From NCBI GenBank assembly GCA_001510575.1, contig LNGK01000004.1:3284667-3348666 (forward strand): a stretch of DNA of 64,000 bases. The letters run 5' to 3'. Both the position numbers and the translations under genes were made by a program. Each line of letters begins with the position of its first letter. Within the stretch, counting starts at the first letter, position 1. The stretch comes from Knoxdaviesia capensis (Eukaryota > Ascomycota > Sordariomycetes > Microascales > Gondwanamycetaceae). A model generated the notes under the pieces. That model saw only the letters and a list, made by a program, of their open reading frames with translations. It was not told the DNA's origin and made no database searches. Shown here in pieces: positions 1 through 10,230 of this stretch.

Positions 1-1
1 G

Positions 2-574
2 GAGCTGGAGCGCACGGCGGTGCAGGAGGCCATGTACGCCGGGCCGGAGAGCGGCGCGGCGCGCGGGTCGATCACGTGGGTGCTCGGCAGTTTCTTCGAT
101 GAGGGCCTGTTGGAGGCCGGGTCTTTTGATTTGATTTTCGACTACACCGTACGTCCTTTTTTTTCCCCTCTTCCCTCCTTCTTAAGCTGTGCATCATCTG
201 GATACCAGTACTCATGACACCTACAGTTCCTGTGCGCCCTCCCGCTCGCCCTCCGCCCAGCCTGGGCCCGCGCCATGGCCCGCCTGCTCGCCCCAACCGG
301 CCGCCTCGTGTGCCTCGAGTTCCCCGTCGGCAAGCTGCCGTCGACCGGCGGCCCGCCGCACGGCCTCCTGCCCAGCGTGTACGTTGCACTCCTCGCGCAC
401 CCGGGCCAAGAGCCCGTGTACGACGCCGAGACCGGGGCCGCGGCCGAGCCCCCGGCGCCGCGGGATCCGGCGGGGTTGACGCGCATTGTGTTGGTGCGGC
501 CGCCGAAGACCCATGGAGATGGCACTGCGTCGGACGGGACGGTCCTGGATTGGTTTTCGGTGTGGATGCATTGA
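2..574 (+). CDS. Thiol/thiopurine S-methyltransferase-like protein, 3' part (partial)
   Basis: Partial gene, open at the left edge; exons 2-148 and 227-574, intron 149-226 (donor GTACGT, acceptor CTACAG). The spliced peptide reads FDLIFDYT/FLCALPLALRPAWA, the hallmark of the fungal TPMT-like thiol methyltransferase family: an acidic strand end followed by FLCALPP and a tryptophan helix. After it comes MARLLAPTGRLVCLEFP, the next Rossmann strand, and the C-terminus ends in WFSVWMH. Family members transfer a methyl group from S-adenosylmethionine to thiol, halide or chalcogen substrates, probably in the cytosol; the substrate here cannot be told. The SAM-binding motif I lies outside the window. 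The gene converges on the OTU gene with 132 bp between stop codons. A general class I SAM methyltransferase is the alternative reading. Confidence 0.8.
149..226 (+). other. Intron of the TPMT-like gene
   Basis: GT-AG intron of 78 nt, in phase between the DYT and FLCALP codons. Removing it restores the conserved family motif. Confidence 0.8.
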
Positions 575-706
575 TCTTGGGACTTGCGTGCGCATCCGCT
601 TGTATCGGTTTTTATTTCTAGAGATGGCAAAGCGTCTGCTGTCTCTCTCATAGAACTCCTAGACCTAGAAAAGAATCCCATTTTCCACTCCAAACTCGCA
701 CTGCCC

Positions 707-1648
707 TCACGCCGCCGGCTTATCCCGTAACGAATTGTAATGTTCGCCCAGCCCATAGCCGTGCCGATAGTACCCCAGCCAGATGCGCGGAACATCCGCC
801 CCGTCGTCCACGCCCACCGGCCGGAACGTCTCCGTCGGCCCGTTCTGCACCACGCGGATCTCCACGCCCAGGGCGGCCGCCAGCGCCTGCAGCTCGAGCG
901 CGCCGCCCCATTCGGCCGTGTCGCGGATGCGGGCCACGTACTTCTCCAGCGGCTCGTCGAGGAACGGCGCAAAGTCGTCGGCGTGGGTGGCCATGTACGT
1001 TGTCGCGAGCGCCCGGATCCCGCGGTAATCGAGTCGTAGCGGTGTAGTGGTGGTGGTGGCAGTGGTGGTCGGGCGCCGAGTGGACAGTTGGTCGGCCACC
1101 GCGCTGAAGAGGCAGTGGCCGTCGGGCGGGATCTCGTGCACGGCGAGTCCGGCCGCGCGAATCGTGGGCGCCATGGCCCGCGCCTCGTCCCCGCGGTGGT
1201 CGACCATCGTCGCCGCTTCCGTGGCGGCGCGCTCCGCCTCGGCTTCGACCTCGGCGGCCCGCCGCGCCAGCCGCTCTTTTTGCCGGTTACGTTTCTTCTT
1301 GCCACCCCCAGCGCCATCTTCTGATACCGACGGCGCTGTGCTTGACGCCTCCGGTGCCCGGACGCCATCGTGGAGGCTCACGCCCGAGAGCGCGTTCGCA
1401 GTCTTCTCGACGCCTTCGTCTTCGGATTCTAACCGGTCCTCGTCCGCGTTGTCGGGGCCGCCCTCGCCCAGAAGCGCCGCGAGCTCGCCGGCCTGTTTCT
1501 CCTGCAGCTGGCGCTCCAGATCCGCACACTCGTCGTTGACGAACTTGCGGGTCTTCTTCGTTGCGTTCTTCTTCTTGTTGGTCACCCGGCCCTGCAGCTC
1601 TTTGCGCTCTTTCGCGTGCCGCGACCGCATCTGCTCCTCGCTCTCCAT
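707..1648 (-). CDS. OTU-domain deubiquitinase, OTUD6B/Otu2-like
   Basis: Single-exon gene of 313 aa. The N-terminal half is charged and probably coiled-coil: it opens MESEEQMRSRHAKERKELQ, like the start of OTUD6B/yeast Otu2, followed by a lysine-rich KNRQKE-type segment. The C-terminal half is an OTU cysteine protease domain: the catalytic Asp-Cys motif PPDGHCLFSAVADQL (D176, C179) and the catalytic His in GLGEHYNSL (H303) are both present. Such enzymes cleave ubiquitin chains and in yeast and human act on ribosome-associated substrates. The start at 1648 is the first in-frame ATG and has A at -3 and G at +4; the reading frame is open further upstream but has no ATG. A Thr-rich stretch (TTTATTTTT) just after the catalytic Cys is encoded by a GTG-type microsatellite and may vary in length. 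Confidence 0.9.
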   Translation of the reverse strand: MESEEQMRSRHAKERKELQGRVTNKKKNATKKTRKFVNDECADLERQLQEKQAGELAALLGEGGPDNADEDRLESEDEGVEKTANALSGVSLHDGVRAPEASSTAPSVSEDGAGGGKKKRNRQKERLARRAAEVEAEAERAATEAATMVDHRGDEARAMAPTIRAAGLAVHEIPPDGHCLFSAVADQLSTRRPTTTATTTTTPLRLDYRGIRALATTYMATHADDFAPFLDEPLEKYVARIRDTAEWGGALELQALAAALGVEIRVVQNGPTETFRPVGVDDGADVPRIWLGYYRHGYGLGEHYNSLRDKPAA

Positions 1649-3005
1649 TGTGGTGTGTGATACTTGTTGCTGGATGTCGTTGTTGCTCGTTTCCTCTTCC
1701 TCTAGGACACCTTCGCCTTTCAACCCTCCCTCGCTGGCTCAGGATGCGCCGAGCAGCCGTTTGTCGCAAGCGATCTTCTGGAGACTTGGCTCACTGTCTG
1801 TAAACCCCCGTGTTCGATCGCGCTCACACTCGCACACTTTCTGTCCGTTGTATCGCCCCGCGCTTATGACTGTGGAATCGGAATCGCACCCAAAAGCTTA
1901 ACTGGAAGACTCGACTCAAACGGAGTATCCGAAGCCAACTCTGAAGCTCACAACAGAGAAACAGAGAGAGAAAAGGAAAGAAACTTCAAAGATCCAACAT
2001 AAGAAGCGCATAAACTCTGCAAAATCAAACAAGTGGGTATCTCGCTTCCAGTTTGGCGCTCGTCTGTGATTTCAAACAAGAGAGATTGAGAATGCGTTTG
2101 CTGTATTCGCCGGTTTTTAAGCTTGCTTTGCCCTTAGAAAAGGAAAAAAAAAGTTTTGGAGGGGTTGTGCAAAAAATAAAACGGGAAGCTACAGCCCACC
2201 CGCCCCACACACGTGACAGCCAAGTGTACCTTCCACTTTCTCGCTTGCCCGCCCGCCACCCACCCACTCCCCGCGTTTCGGATCCGAACTCAGGCAGCCG
2301 CTCCGGCCCGGAACCACGACGCCGGTACATTTCGGCACGACATACGCACGACTCAGTGATTCCAAAACAAACACACAGACACACAACATCAACACATGGC
2401 AGTCAAGTCTCAAGCAAATCATCCAAAAAGGTATCCGTGAATTTCAATATCTGGACTAATGATCAACAACGTTCTATATCATCCGCGACAATCTGCTTCA
2501 AATGAAAAAAGAAAAAAAAACAGCGCGTTAAACAACGCAGGTTCTGTAGGTGCTCTCACCTATGTCCAATCCGACGAAAGAAGAAAAGAAACTCAAAAGG
2601 AACACACACCAAGAAAAATCAAAAGTGAGCAGGACAAATAAACGGTTCATGGAGATGAACACAGGACTAAAAAAAAGCACAGACAAGAAAAATCCAAAAG
2701 CCGCAGAAGAGACACAAAAAAGGGCGCAGAAGATAAACCATAATATTGCGGCAAAGGTATATAAGTATACGGAAGTCATACAAGAATCGAACATGCCAAA
2801 AAAAGACAGGACAGAAAAGATAGGAGAGAGATATCTCAAGAAATTCGCTTCAAGGTGGAGAAGAACCTAGGACGGACAAGGAGAAAGGAAACGTGGTGGA
2901 GCCACGAAGACACAGGACGGAAATCCTCGAAACAAGAAGAGAAAAAGACAGGGAAAAAAAGTGTGGAAAAATAGATATGAACAAGAAATGAAAAGGCTGA
3001 AGAGA
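1649..3005. other. Intergenic: OTU promoter and apsA 3' flank
   Basis: No gene seen. The part next to 1649 is the leader and promoter of the OTU gene. From about 2400 to 3005 the + strand is A-rich, so the minus strand is T-rich, as expected of the 3' UTR and polyadenylation region of apsA. Confidence 0.6.
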
Positions 3006-6000
3006 TTAGAATCCCTTGAAAGGATCCTCACGGGCAAAGAAGTCTTCTTCGTTCGGGCCCGTCCGCCCAACTGCGTAAAACTCGTCAGTTCGGTTGGTGC
3101 TGCGCGACTGGTAGCTGTCACGGTTGCGGCTGCGGCTGCTCTGTCGACGCCGGATCTCCCGGCTCCGTCGTCGCCGCTGCCGGTCATAGGTATACTGGTA
3201 GTGGCTGCTGTTGCTGCTGTTCGCACCTCCGCCAGCTCCAGTGCGGAACTCGTCCGCCTCATCCGGATACTCGTCAAAGCTCGGCATGGCCAAAGGGCTG
3301 ATAAACGCTTCCATGCGGACCGTTCCAATGGCATCAAAGAAGTTCGATGCCGACATCACAGACGATGCTGCTGGCCGCGACGACGCCTCGGAAGTGCGCT
3401 GTGACGGAGCCCAGCCACCATTGCTCGATGTCTGGGACTGGTAAATGTCCGACGATCCTGCCGTGCCGATACTGGCACCCGCCACGCTATTGGTCGCAGT
3501 ATGGAATGTGCTGCCACCAGCGCTGGCGGGGCCCGAGAATCCGCGGAACGAAAGCGGGGGAGGCACGTGGCCGCCAGTGTTGCTGCGCTTCCGCCCATGC
3601 AGCACCACCTGGTTAGCCCGCTCGCTGAACCGGGGGATGAACGGCGCTTCAGCCGCCTCGCGGGATCCATCCCGGCCATGGCTGCTGGGGGCCTTGCCGA
3701 AGGTCACCGGCGCTTGGTAGCTGGAAGCGTCTCCAATCTGTGACGACGGAACGCTGGGGATACTGGGGATGCTCGGGATGCTAGGGACACTAGGCGGGCC
3801 AGACCGGATGAACGACGCCTTGTTCTTGGTCAGGCGGATCGAATCCCGGATACCGGCCCGTCTTACCTTGGGCTGCTCAATCTCAAAGTCCGGCATCGGC
3901 TTTTCCGGCGGAGCGGTGATGATATCGGGGACCGCCTGTGACGAGTGGGCAAGGAACGAGAGGGCCGTCAGCCAGACATAGTGGCGGTCGGCAGAAACAG
4001 CGGTGAACTTCAGCGCGCGCTGGGGAGTGAGGATGAGGATCGACCGGTTGAAGATTGGCTGGAGTCCCTTGGGTGCAGGATTGTCGTCCTTCACGTCCAA
4101 TACGGATTGGATAACCACTAAAACATCGCACTCATGTTAGCCTGGTGAATCATATCTACGGTGTGTGTCTGGAAAACGGCTGTCAACTTACACTTGCGCC
4201 CAGCCTTGCCCATCAGAGTGCTGTTCGAATTAGGCTGCTTGCTGCTCCACAGAATCGCCCGCTCATACGGGGCAAGCCACACCCATCGCTTGTGCCGGTC
4301 GTTGCTGCTATCGTCCTTGCTGCTCGATTCGGGAACACCAAACGACTTGCGGCGACGCACATACTTGAACATCCACTCTCCAACCATCGTCTGGGCAATT
4401 GCATCCACCACTCCAGTGGTCTGGGAGCCAGTCGCCGCGAACTCAGTGAACGTGGTGTGGCCAGTTCCTCCAGTTTGGGCGGTGTTTGCCGTGTTCGTCG
4501 AGAGTTGAGTTTGGTGCTTCTTGTAGCCAGTGCTATCGCGCCACGGTCTCGAGCTGGTAAGGTCATTGCTGGGCATGGGCGGCAACCGCGGGCTCTCTGG
4601 GGACTCCGCTGCTGAAGTGGACATCGACATCGGCGGCGGGGATTGGCTGCCCTGGCGGCGATACTTCTGGTTGGTACGGGGAATTGCTGCCGCCGACCGG
4701 ACCTTGCGAATGCTGTTGTTCCGGTAGTGGCTGCGCCCAATTCCGCGTCGGTGCCAGCTTCCGTCAATCCGAGTGGGGCTGCGTCGGCCATCGCTGGGCG
4801 CACTAGCACTGATCGGGGGTCGGCGGGAGCTAGCTCGAGTGGGAATGGGAAAAGGAGGATCGCGCGGGTCATAGATACTGGGGCTGCGAGCACGCGACGA
4901 CGATTGGTGGGAAGCAATGCCGTTCTGAATCATAGCCGCCTTGCGCATGACGTTGGTGCGGTTGGACGATCCCAAGCTGGATCTCTTCTCCGACCGAGAG
5001 AAACCGGCGCTGTTGGACATGAGCGACGGCAGGCGAGATGAATCGATGTTCTCGGGCAGGGTGTACTTGCTGTACACTTCAGATCCGCTGACACGAACCG
5101 AAGCCCGGCTTTCGGGTGACATCGTACCATTTCCGTAAGAGCTGCGCTTCATGGGCTTGATAATGGTGCTGTTGCCCTTGGGCTTCGGTGCAGACAGGGC
5201 AGTGCGGAATTCACTGTCGCTCAGGTCAATCTCACCAAAGTCGTCGTTCTCATCAGAAGTGTTGCCATCAAATCCAGCAAACAAGCTGCTGATGCGGTGC
5301 GGTCGTCGAATTGATGCCTTCTGGCGCGACAAGGGGCCGTTGTCGTTGTTGCCCGGATAGGCATCATAGGTGGCCTCCATCGGTGGCAGAGGAGGCGGGG
5401 AAGACGACGGGGGCTCGGCGGTGCTCCGTCGGCTCTCGAGGCGTCGGGGGTTGCGCGGGGGCACATTGCCAGGCAAGGGGGTGAAGGCGACAGGTTCTTC
5501 ATCAGCAAGAGACTCTGGCGAAGGAGGGCGCGACCGGATCGCAGACGGAAGAAGATGGACAGGGAGCTGGGCAAGTCTCTTGTCAACGCGAATCTCTTCG
5601 GTTTGGATGCCGACCGTCGCGGTTTCCACATTGAGAGGCAGGTTGACCTGGCATCCGAAGTCCTTGAAGTACTGCGGGAGGCGGTGTTCCCGAGGGGTGT
5701 TGGGTCGGCTGGTGGGGGGATGAATGGCAATGCTAGGAATTTCCATCGTAGCAGACGAGACGGAAAGGCGGTTGAGCTCAGGCGCCTTGACCGGCTCCTC
5801 GACATCGGTCTGAGTGAACGAGGACACCATGGCAGGCTTCTTCACCTCGACCAGCGCAACCGGCGACGGTGGTTGAGTAACAACGGTAGGGAGAGTCATA
5901 GGAGAGCGAGGGGTCTTGGGGGGGCTGAGGGGCTCCTCAACGGTCTGAGAAGCAGACGACACCATGCCCTTGGAGGCAATGTTGAGCGCGACAGTAGGCG

Positions 6001-7420
6001 GGACCGGCTCAAGAGAAAGAGGACGTCCAACATGGACTCTCTTGCGGCGCTGGTTGGCCTCGACCTCCCACTCGGGCTTCTGCATGACGACTTCCACAGC
6101 CTCTTCAAGACGGCCAATCTTGGAAGGCAGATCGGAAATTTCGGTGAGGCTGGCAACGGGCTGCAGCTTCGGCGACGGGGGTGGCGAGTACTGGATTCCG
6201 GAATCGACATAGATGGCTTTCGGGGGGGTCGGGGCGCGGCGTTCAGGCACGGGCGTGATTTCTCTGGCGTCATCGCGCTCTTCGTCGTCGCTCTCCTCTC
6301 CATCTTCCTGGATGCCGCTCTCAAGCCTGTCCAACGCAGTCTGGTTAGCAAAGAACTTGCCCCGCGAAACACTCGCAGGTCGTCGCAAGCTCTCCATGCT
6401 CTGGTTGCGCATGTGGAATCGAGACATGTTGCTATCCCGGCTCATGTTGCGGGTGTGGCGGTAGGTATTGGTTGAGATGATGCTCTCATGGCCATCGTGG
6501 TCGGTTTGCCAATCGTCGTCCCCGTCCAGGTTGAGTTCGTCAGCAAGAGAGTTGCCGTTCATCTTGCCGCCATTCATAACAGAGAAGCGAATGCTGTTGG
6601 TGATGCTCATGGTTCGCAGACTGGCCCCATCGTTATCCCGTCCACTAGGCTCCTCGACGTCAGTCTCGGAACTGCCGTTCTGGAGGTTGGCGTTGTTTTG
6701 CAGCTGTGCGTGCAAGGCAGTGACCTCCTCCATCAGGAGCTTGAGACGGCTCTCAGCCACATGAGCCTTGCGATCATATTTGCGGCGTTCCTCGTCCCAC
6801 ACATCTCGCTCCTTGGCCCAAAGATCGTGGATACGTTGTGAATCATCTTCCTGGGCGCGGAGCTTCTTTTGTGACAACTCCAGGCGCTTTTTCGAGTCGG
6901 ATGCAGCTTCGACGGCATCGTCACGCTCTCGGGCAAGCTCACCCAGCGCAGAAGAGGTGCCACCCTCAAGAAGCGCAAGTTGACGCTTCAGTGATCTGGT
7001 CTCCTTGGTGGTGTTCAGAAGTGTTTCTTGGAGAGTCTCTTGTTCCACCTGGCTGGCGTGCAGCGTGCTTTCCAGGCTCTCAATGATCTTGAGCTTTTCG
7101 TCTTGATCTCGGCGCAGATTCAGGATCTCGGCTACCAGGTTGGCGTGGAGGGTCGGAGTAAACCGCCGCGGGTCGAGAATGCTGATAGTCTCGTCATTGG
7201 TAATATCTCGGGAGGATCTCTTGTTGACGCGGTCGGAAACAGAAATTGATGGCGAGGCCGATTTGCGTCCAGGGGGTGTTATGGAGCGTCTCGATGACCT
7301 TCTGGATTCGTGGGAAGGAGTGCGGAAAAGTTTGTCTTGAGTAGGAGTTGGTAATGAGACGGCGGTGGGAGGAGGTTGATGGTCGCCAAGGTACTCGTCG
7401 TCGGTTTCCCACACAGCCAT
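3006..7420 (-). CDS. apsA: ApsA/Num1-type cortical anchor protein (coiled coil + PH domain)
   Basis: Two exons, 7420-4192 and 4117-3006; the 74-nt intron has donor GTAAGT and acceptor TTTTAG. It encodes 1446 aa. An N-terminal low-complexity, Ser/Arg-rich stretch precedes a long coiled coil (about residues 90-247). A disordered Pro/Ser-rich middle follows, then a PH domain at about 1011-1138, from TMVGEWMFKYVRR to WLTALSFLAHSSQA, split by the intron. The tail to 1446 is disordered and basic. Order and length match Aspergillus ApsA and yeast Num1, which bind plasma-membrane phosphoinositide through the PH domain and anchor dynein and mitochondria at the cortex for nuclear migration and positioning. 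ATG at 7420 has A at -3 and G at +4. The leader upstream may be very long. Five QT/GIQ-type motifs at residues 406-610 are discussed under findings. Confidence 0.93.
4118..4191 (-). other. apsA: apsA intron, inside the PH domain
   Basis: Intron of 74 nt. Splicing joins AGRK to LVIQSVLDV and restores the PH domain; reading through gives a stop after 24 foreign residues. Confidence 0.9.
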
Positions 7421-7678
7421 GATGGGCAGTTAAAAGGGGAAATCAGACAACGAGAGATGCAAAATATGGGGGTCAAAGGCTAAAAGATGAAGAGGGAAAA
7501 TAGGAAGGGTATAAAAACAAAATTCCAGAATGAAGCCCAAGACACCGCGACGACGGCAACGGAAGATCTCCTATATTGCTTCTATCCGCCGTGACGTTAT
7601 CCTGGTGTTAAAATTGGTGTTTATCTTTTTTCTTCTCGAGTCGTTCTGGTCCTTCCTTTCAGTGCTTGATTGGAAAAG

Positions 7679-7729
7679 TCAGTGCTTCTTTCCAAAGATA
7701 GCCCGAGGACCAGCACTCATTAAACTCAT
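7679..7729 (-). other. Candidate 16-codon upstream ORF in the apsA leader
   Basis: ATG at 7729 to TGA at 7679, encoding MSLMSAGPRAIFGKKH, about 260 nt upstream of the apsA ATG. It would act on translation only if the transcript starts further upstream, which the long purine/pyrimidine-biased leader suggests but does not prove. Confidence 0.25.
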
Positions 7730-7837
7730 ATAAGAATTTGGGCGTTTTTTGGCAATTCTGACAGGCTGAGCTGGCACCCCGGTGTTTCAACAGAAGGGGA
7801 GACGAGAAGATCAAAGCAACCAGTTGGCTACGATAAT

Positions 7838-7854
7838 CCCTGTTTCAAACAGGG
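7838..7854. repeat. Perfect 17-bp palindrome
   Basis: CCCTGTTT-C-AAACAGGG: two 8-bp arms around one base. It could be a site for a dimeric DNA-binding protein or a small hairpin in the apsA leader. Confidence 0.6.
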
Positions 7855-10177
7855 TATAACGCCTAAGTGAAGGATAGCGCGGCGGCGTTGGTCGTGTTAT
7901 GCTGGAGAGAATTGACATGCGACGAAATGATCTCAAATGAAGGAAATAAAACAAATGGTAAGCAGAAAAAAAGGCACAGCTAATGGTATAATTGATGAGA
8001 TTTCAAGTATAAGCCGAGGAAATCATGGGAGAAACTGCGCGAGCTGCGATATCCTGGAGAACTAGTTTGAGTGAACAAGAAAGAATGTTAGGAGATCGTG
8101 TGTAAAAGGGTCAAGTCTGGAATTGTGTTTGAATGATAAAATAAAAAGGATCGGCAGACTGCAGAACCGGGTTAACATTAAAGAATGGGGGGCCGAAGAA
8201 CAGACCTTCAACATGAAGTGGAAACCAGGAAATCAGGAGAAAAGGGGTTTTCAGTCTTTTGACAAGAGGCATGAGAGTGGGTGTAAAGCAATAAAGAGTG
8301 AAGATATAAGAGGCACCACACAAGTGCGAGTCGAATAAATGACAGAGACAGAAGTGAAATCGACGGCCCTTCCGGTGGGATAACCTGCAACAACAGCAAA
8401 CTCGAGACTAGTAGGGCTTGCAAGGCTGGCAAGAGGTCGATAAGGTCGATCTATCTTGACATAGCTGGGAAAGATCGAAGGATGTTCGAGTGAGTTGTCA
8501 AGAGTGGTTCAGGTCAGGTTCCAAGGAGAAAGAGAAGGAGGGTTGAAGGAGGAATTCCAGGTGGCCAAGACCGAGGGACGACGAGAGGTGGGAGCCGAAG
8601 ACTGGTGAACACGTAGGTGGGTGAGTGAAACAATTGACGTCCTATGCAGGAATCATATCCGGGATAGCTGCTGCTGGTCTGGAGAAGGCGTGTCCGGCGA
8701 GTGTTCGGTGGTACAAAACACAGCGCGTATGGCACGATGATAATAGTGAAGCAAAATTAAGGACTCGGGAATCAAAGCTAGAGAACTAATGTGGGCGCGC
8801 AATGTTCGACGGTCAGTAAAGGCGTTACGGGGGCAAGTTGGTGTTACTTCGACAGGCGAGGCTAAGATTGATGGGACTGAAGCTAGCTGGGTGGTAAATT
8901 TGGAAAAGCCATCCATGTCAGGTGGCTTGGGAGGTAGGAAACACTGAGACGATTACACAGGGAGACAAGAAAGATGGTCGATTTGAGGGAGGGTCAGGTT
9001 TTCTGGTATCACGGGGCGGGGAGACTCGAACAGTTGTGTTGAAAGAGGTATTCCGCACCCGGGCATGTTACAGCGTGGATGATGTGATGTGGTTGGGGCT
9101 GTATGCAGGGAGCGAGTACGAGGAGTCTCGGGGCAAAAAGCACGGGCAGAAGAAGACAAAAAGGAAAAGGAAAAGGCTTGGATGTAGGGGGACACGGAGT
9201 TGTGGTGGCCGGGTTGGAAGAGGGAAGGGGAAAAAGAAGAGCAATCGCGAGAGTTTACAAGAAGCTATTGCTTGGAGAAGCGAGGTCAGGGCAGCGACGG
9301 GAGGAGATGATGCGAGTGGTGATATCGGGCGAATTGTTACGGATTCCTTATCGATCGCGAGCCAATTGCACAGGGAGCCAGTTTAAACGACGGGAGGAGA
9401 AAGTGGGAATAGGCAATGGGGAGAGCAGGACGTGGTGGGGAAACGGCCAGAGATCGTGATGCGTTTGCTTGTTGTTGGGATCACAGGAAGACCAGATGTG
9501 GGGATGCAGCGGAGGGACCAAAATGCCACGATGACACAGGTGGGGGGCAGAGCAGGAGATATCACGAACCCAATTGAATGGTACCAAAGCTGGCAAGGAA
9601 GAGCCAAAGCAAAGAGAAGTTGAAGCAAAAGGCGTAGACGGCAAGAAGAAGATCCGGGATCGTATCCGCGAGAGAGAGTGAGCTGCACGTTCGTCGGAGG
9701 ATTGCAATTGGCGTCGATGGAAAGGGTCCGGGAAGAAGCGCGAGATCGGAGCTGAAAGACACGCACACACACACAAGTTCGTTACAAAAGAAGCAAAGGG
9801 AAGAAAAGAGCGTGGCGGAACTTCTTTGGTTCGGGTCTGCGTCTCGGGTCACGGAGGGATAGAGATATAAGGGACGGTATCGGAAGGGGGGAGGTGGAGG
9901 TTGGTGAAGCTGGAGATGTCACGAGTTTGGGTGAGGAAGAGGAAAGGAGAGAAGATGACAAAGGGAAAAGAGAGGAAGAAGAAGAAGGGTGGAAAGGCCA
10001 CGATGAAGGAACGTGTGCCTTGAGAGAAGAGAAGAAAGGAAGGAGCGAGGGTGAGGAAGGAGAGGAAAGAGAGAGGGAAGGAAGAAGAAGAAGAAGCAGC
10101 AGGCCCGGCGGACGACGGAAAAGAAGGCAGGACCAACGTAAAGGCAGGAGCGATCCACAGTCTCCAGGACATACATA

Positions 10178-10230
10178 TACAGTACTTGTACCGGCCTTGG
10201 ACTATTAGAGTGTGCCGTCCATACTAAGGG
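10178..10230. promoter_or_regulatory. Candidate upstream element of apsA (GTAC-rich plus GCCGTCCATA)
   Basis: TACAGTACTTGTACC at 10178-10192 and GCCGTCCATACTAAGGG at 10214-10230, just upstream of the CT-rich leader tract of apsA. The second motif recurs almost exactly at 41861-41876 upstream of opy2, in the same orientation and at a similar distance from that gene's CT tract. Confidence 0.4.

Larger units (their letters stand above)
7421..10200 (-). promoter_or_regulatory. Putative long 5' leader and promoter of apsA
   Basis: No coding sequence recognised. The plus strand is strongly purine-rich at about 9940-10110, so the apsA sense strand has a CT-rich tract there, the pattern seen just downstream of transcription starts in many filamentous fungi. 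I infer a possible transcript start near 10.1 kb and a leader of up to 2.7 kb, perhaps with leader introns. Short ORFs here show no conserved motifs. The inference rests on composition only. Confidence 0.35.

Noticed and set aside
142..1368. 408-codon minus frame over the OTU and methyltransferase genes
   Set aside because: Arg/Ser-rich low-complexity shadow in another frame of two well-supported genes.
5555..6475. 306-codon plus frame inside apsA
   Set aside because: Antisense shadow of the apsA coding sequence.
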